NCBI GenBank assembly: GCA_910578035.1
Contig: CAJTOB010000068.1
Span: forward strand, 1-12,474
Direction of reading: 5' to 3'
DNA: 12,474 nt
From: an uncultured Muribaculaceae bacterium
Lineage (GTDB): Bacteria; Bacteroidota; Bacteroidia; Bacteroidales; Muribaculaceae
In this document: one piece after another, positions 12,467 to 12,474 of the stretch
How the letters are laid out: each line of letters opens with the position of its first letter
How positions within the stretch are numbered: the stretch's first letter is position 1
Program-made: the position numbers and the translations under genes
The notes under the pieces: model-generated
What the model was told of the DNA's origin: nothing
Seen by the model: the letters and a program-made list of their open reading frames with translations, nothing else
The model's database searches: none

Positions 12467-12474
12467 CGAGATGG

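Overview
The window looks like chromosome from a gut-type member of the Bacteroidales; something near Muribaculaceae is my guess, and the sequence alone does not fix the family. Three things support this. Four promoters carry the Bacteroidetes sigma-factor pattern (-33 TTTG-like, about 20-21 nt spacer, -7 TAnnTTTG). No strong Shine-Dalgarno sites stand out. Several protein families are typical of the group (DUF4254, DUF1573, and a VKOR protein with an N-terminal C39-like domain). Coding DNA is GC-rich, while the spacers are AT-rich and full of short repeats.

Layout, left to right. 1-203 (AT-rich): the broken C-terminal end of a DpnI/Dam-replacing-type restriction endonuclease on the minus strand, and possibly the first codons of a gene running off the left edge. 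204-1711 (minus): a HAD phosphatase coupled by TAATG to ribF (FAD synthetase/riboflavin kinase). 1733-2308 (minus): a stable-RNA/ribosomal unit, tRNA-Glu, rpsT, tRNA-Glu, with a textbook promoter and terminator. 2377-8046 (plus): recO, DUF4254, a GT9 glycosyltransferase, ruvB and uvrC, so DNA-repair genes surround a cell-surface glycan pair. 8062-9653 (minus): trmH-family methyltransferase and then LD-carboxypeptidase, separated by an AT-rich repeat. 9654-9813: an intergenic stretch with a 14-bp hairpin and a strong terminator pointing in the plus direction, with no plus-strand gene to account for it. 9814-12466 (minus): DUF1573 exported protein, thioredoxin (CPHC), a VKOR membrane oxidoreductase with a C39-like N-terminal domain, and a 38-residue peptide overlapping the VKOR stop codon (ATGA).

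The last cluster is the most interesting part. The peptide resembles leader regions of Bacteroidales peptide precursors but has no double glycine. It is translationally coupled to a membrane thiol oxidase whose cytoplasmic C39-like domain appears to have lost its catalytic Cys and His. I infer a peptide-handling or thiol-oxidation module; this is not established. Other points of note are a perfect 32-bp inverted repeat ending 3 nt before a TTG start of uvrC, a predicted leaderless trmH mRNA, two identical tRNA-Glu genes bracketing rpsT, and a short GGTTAGTGGTTAG motif in three spacers.
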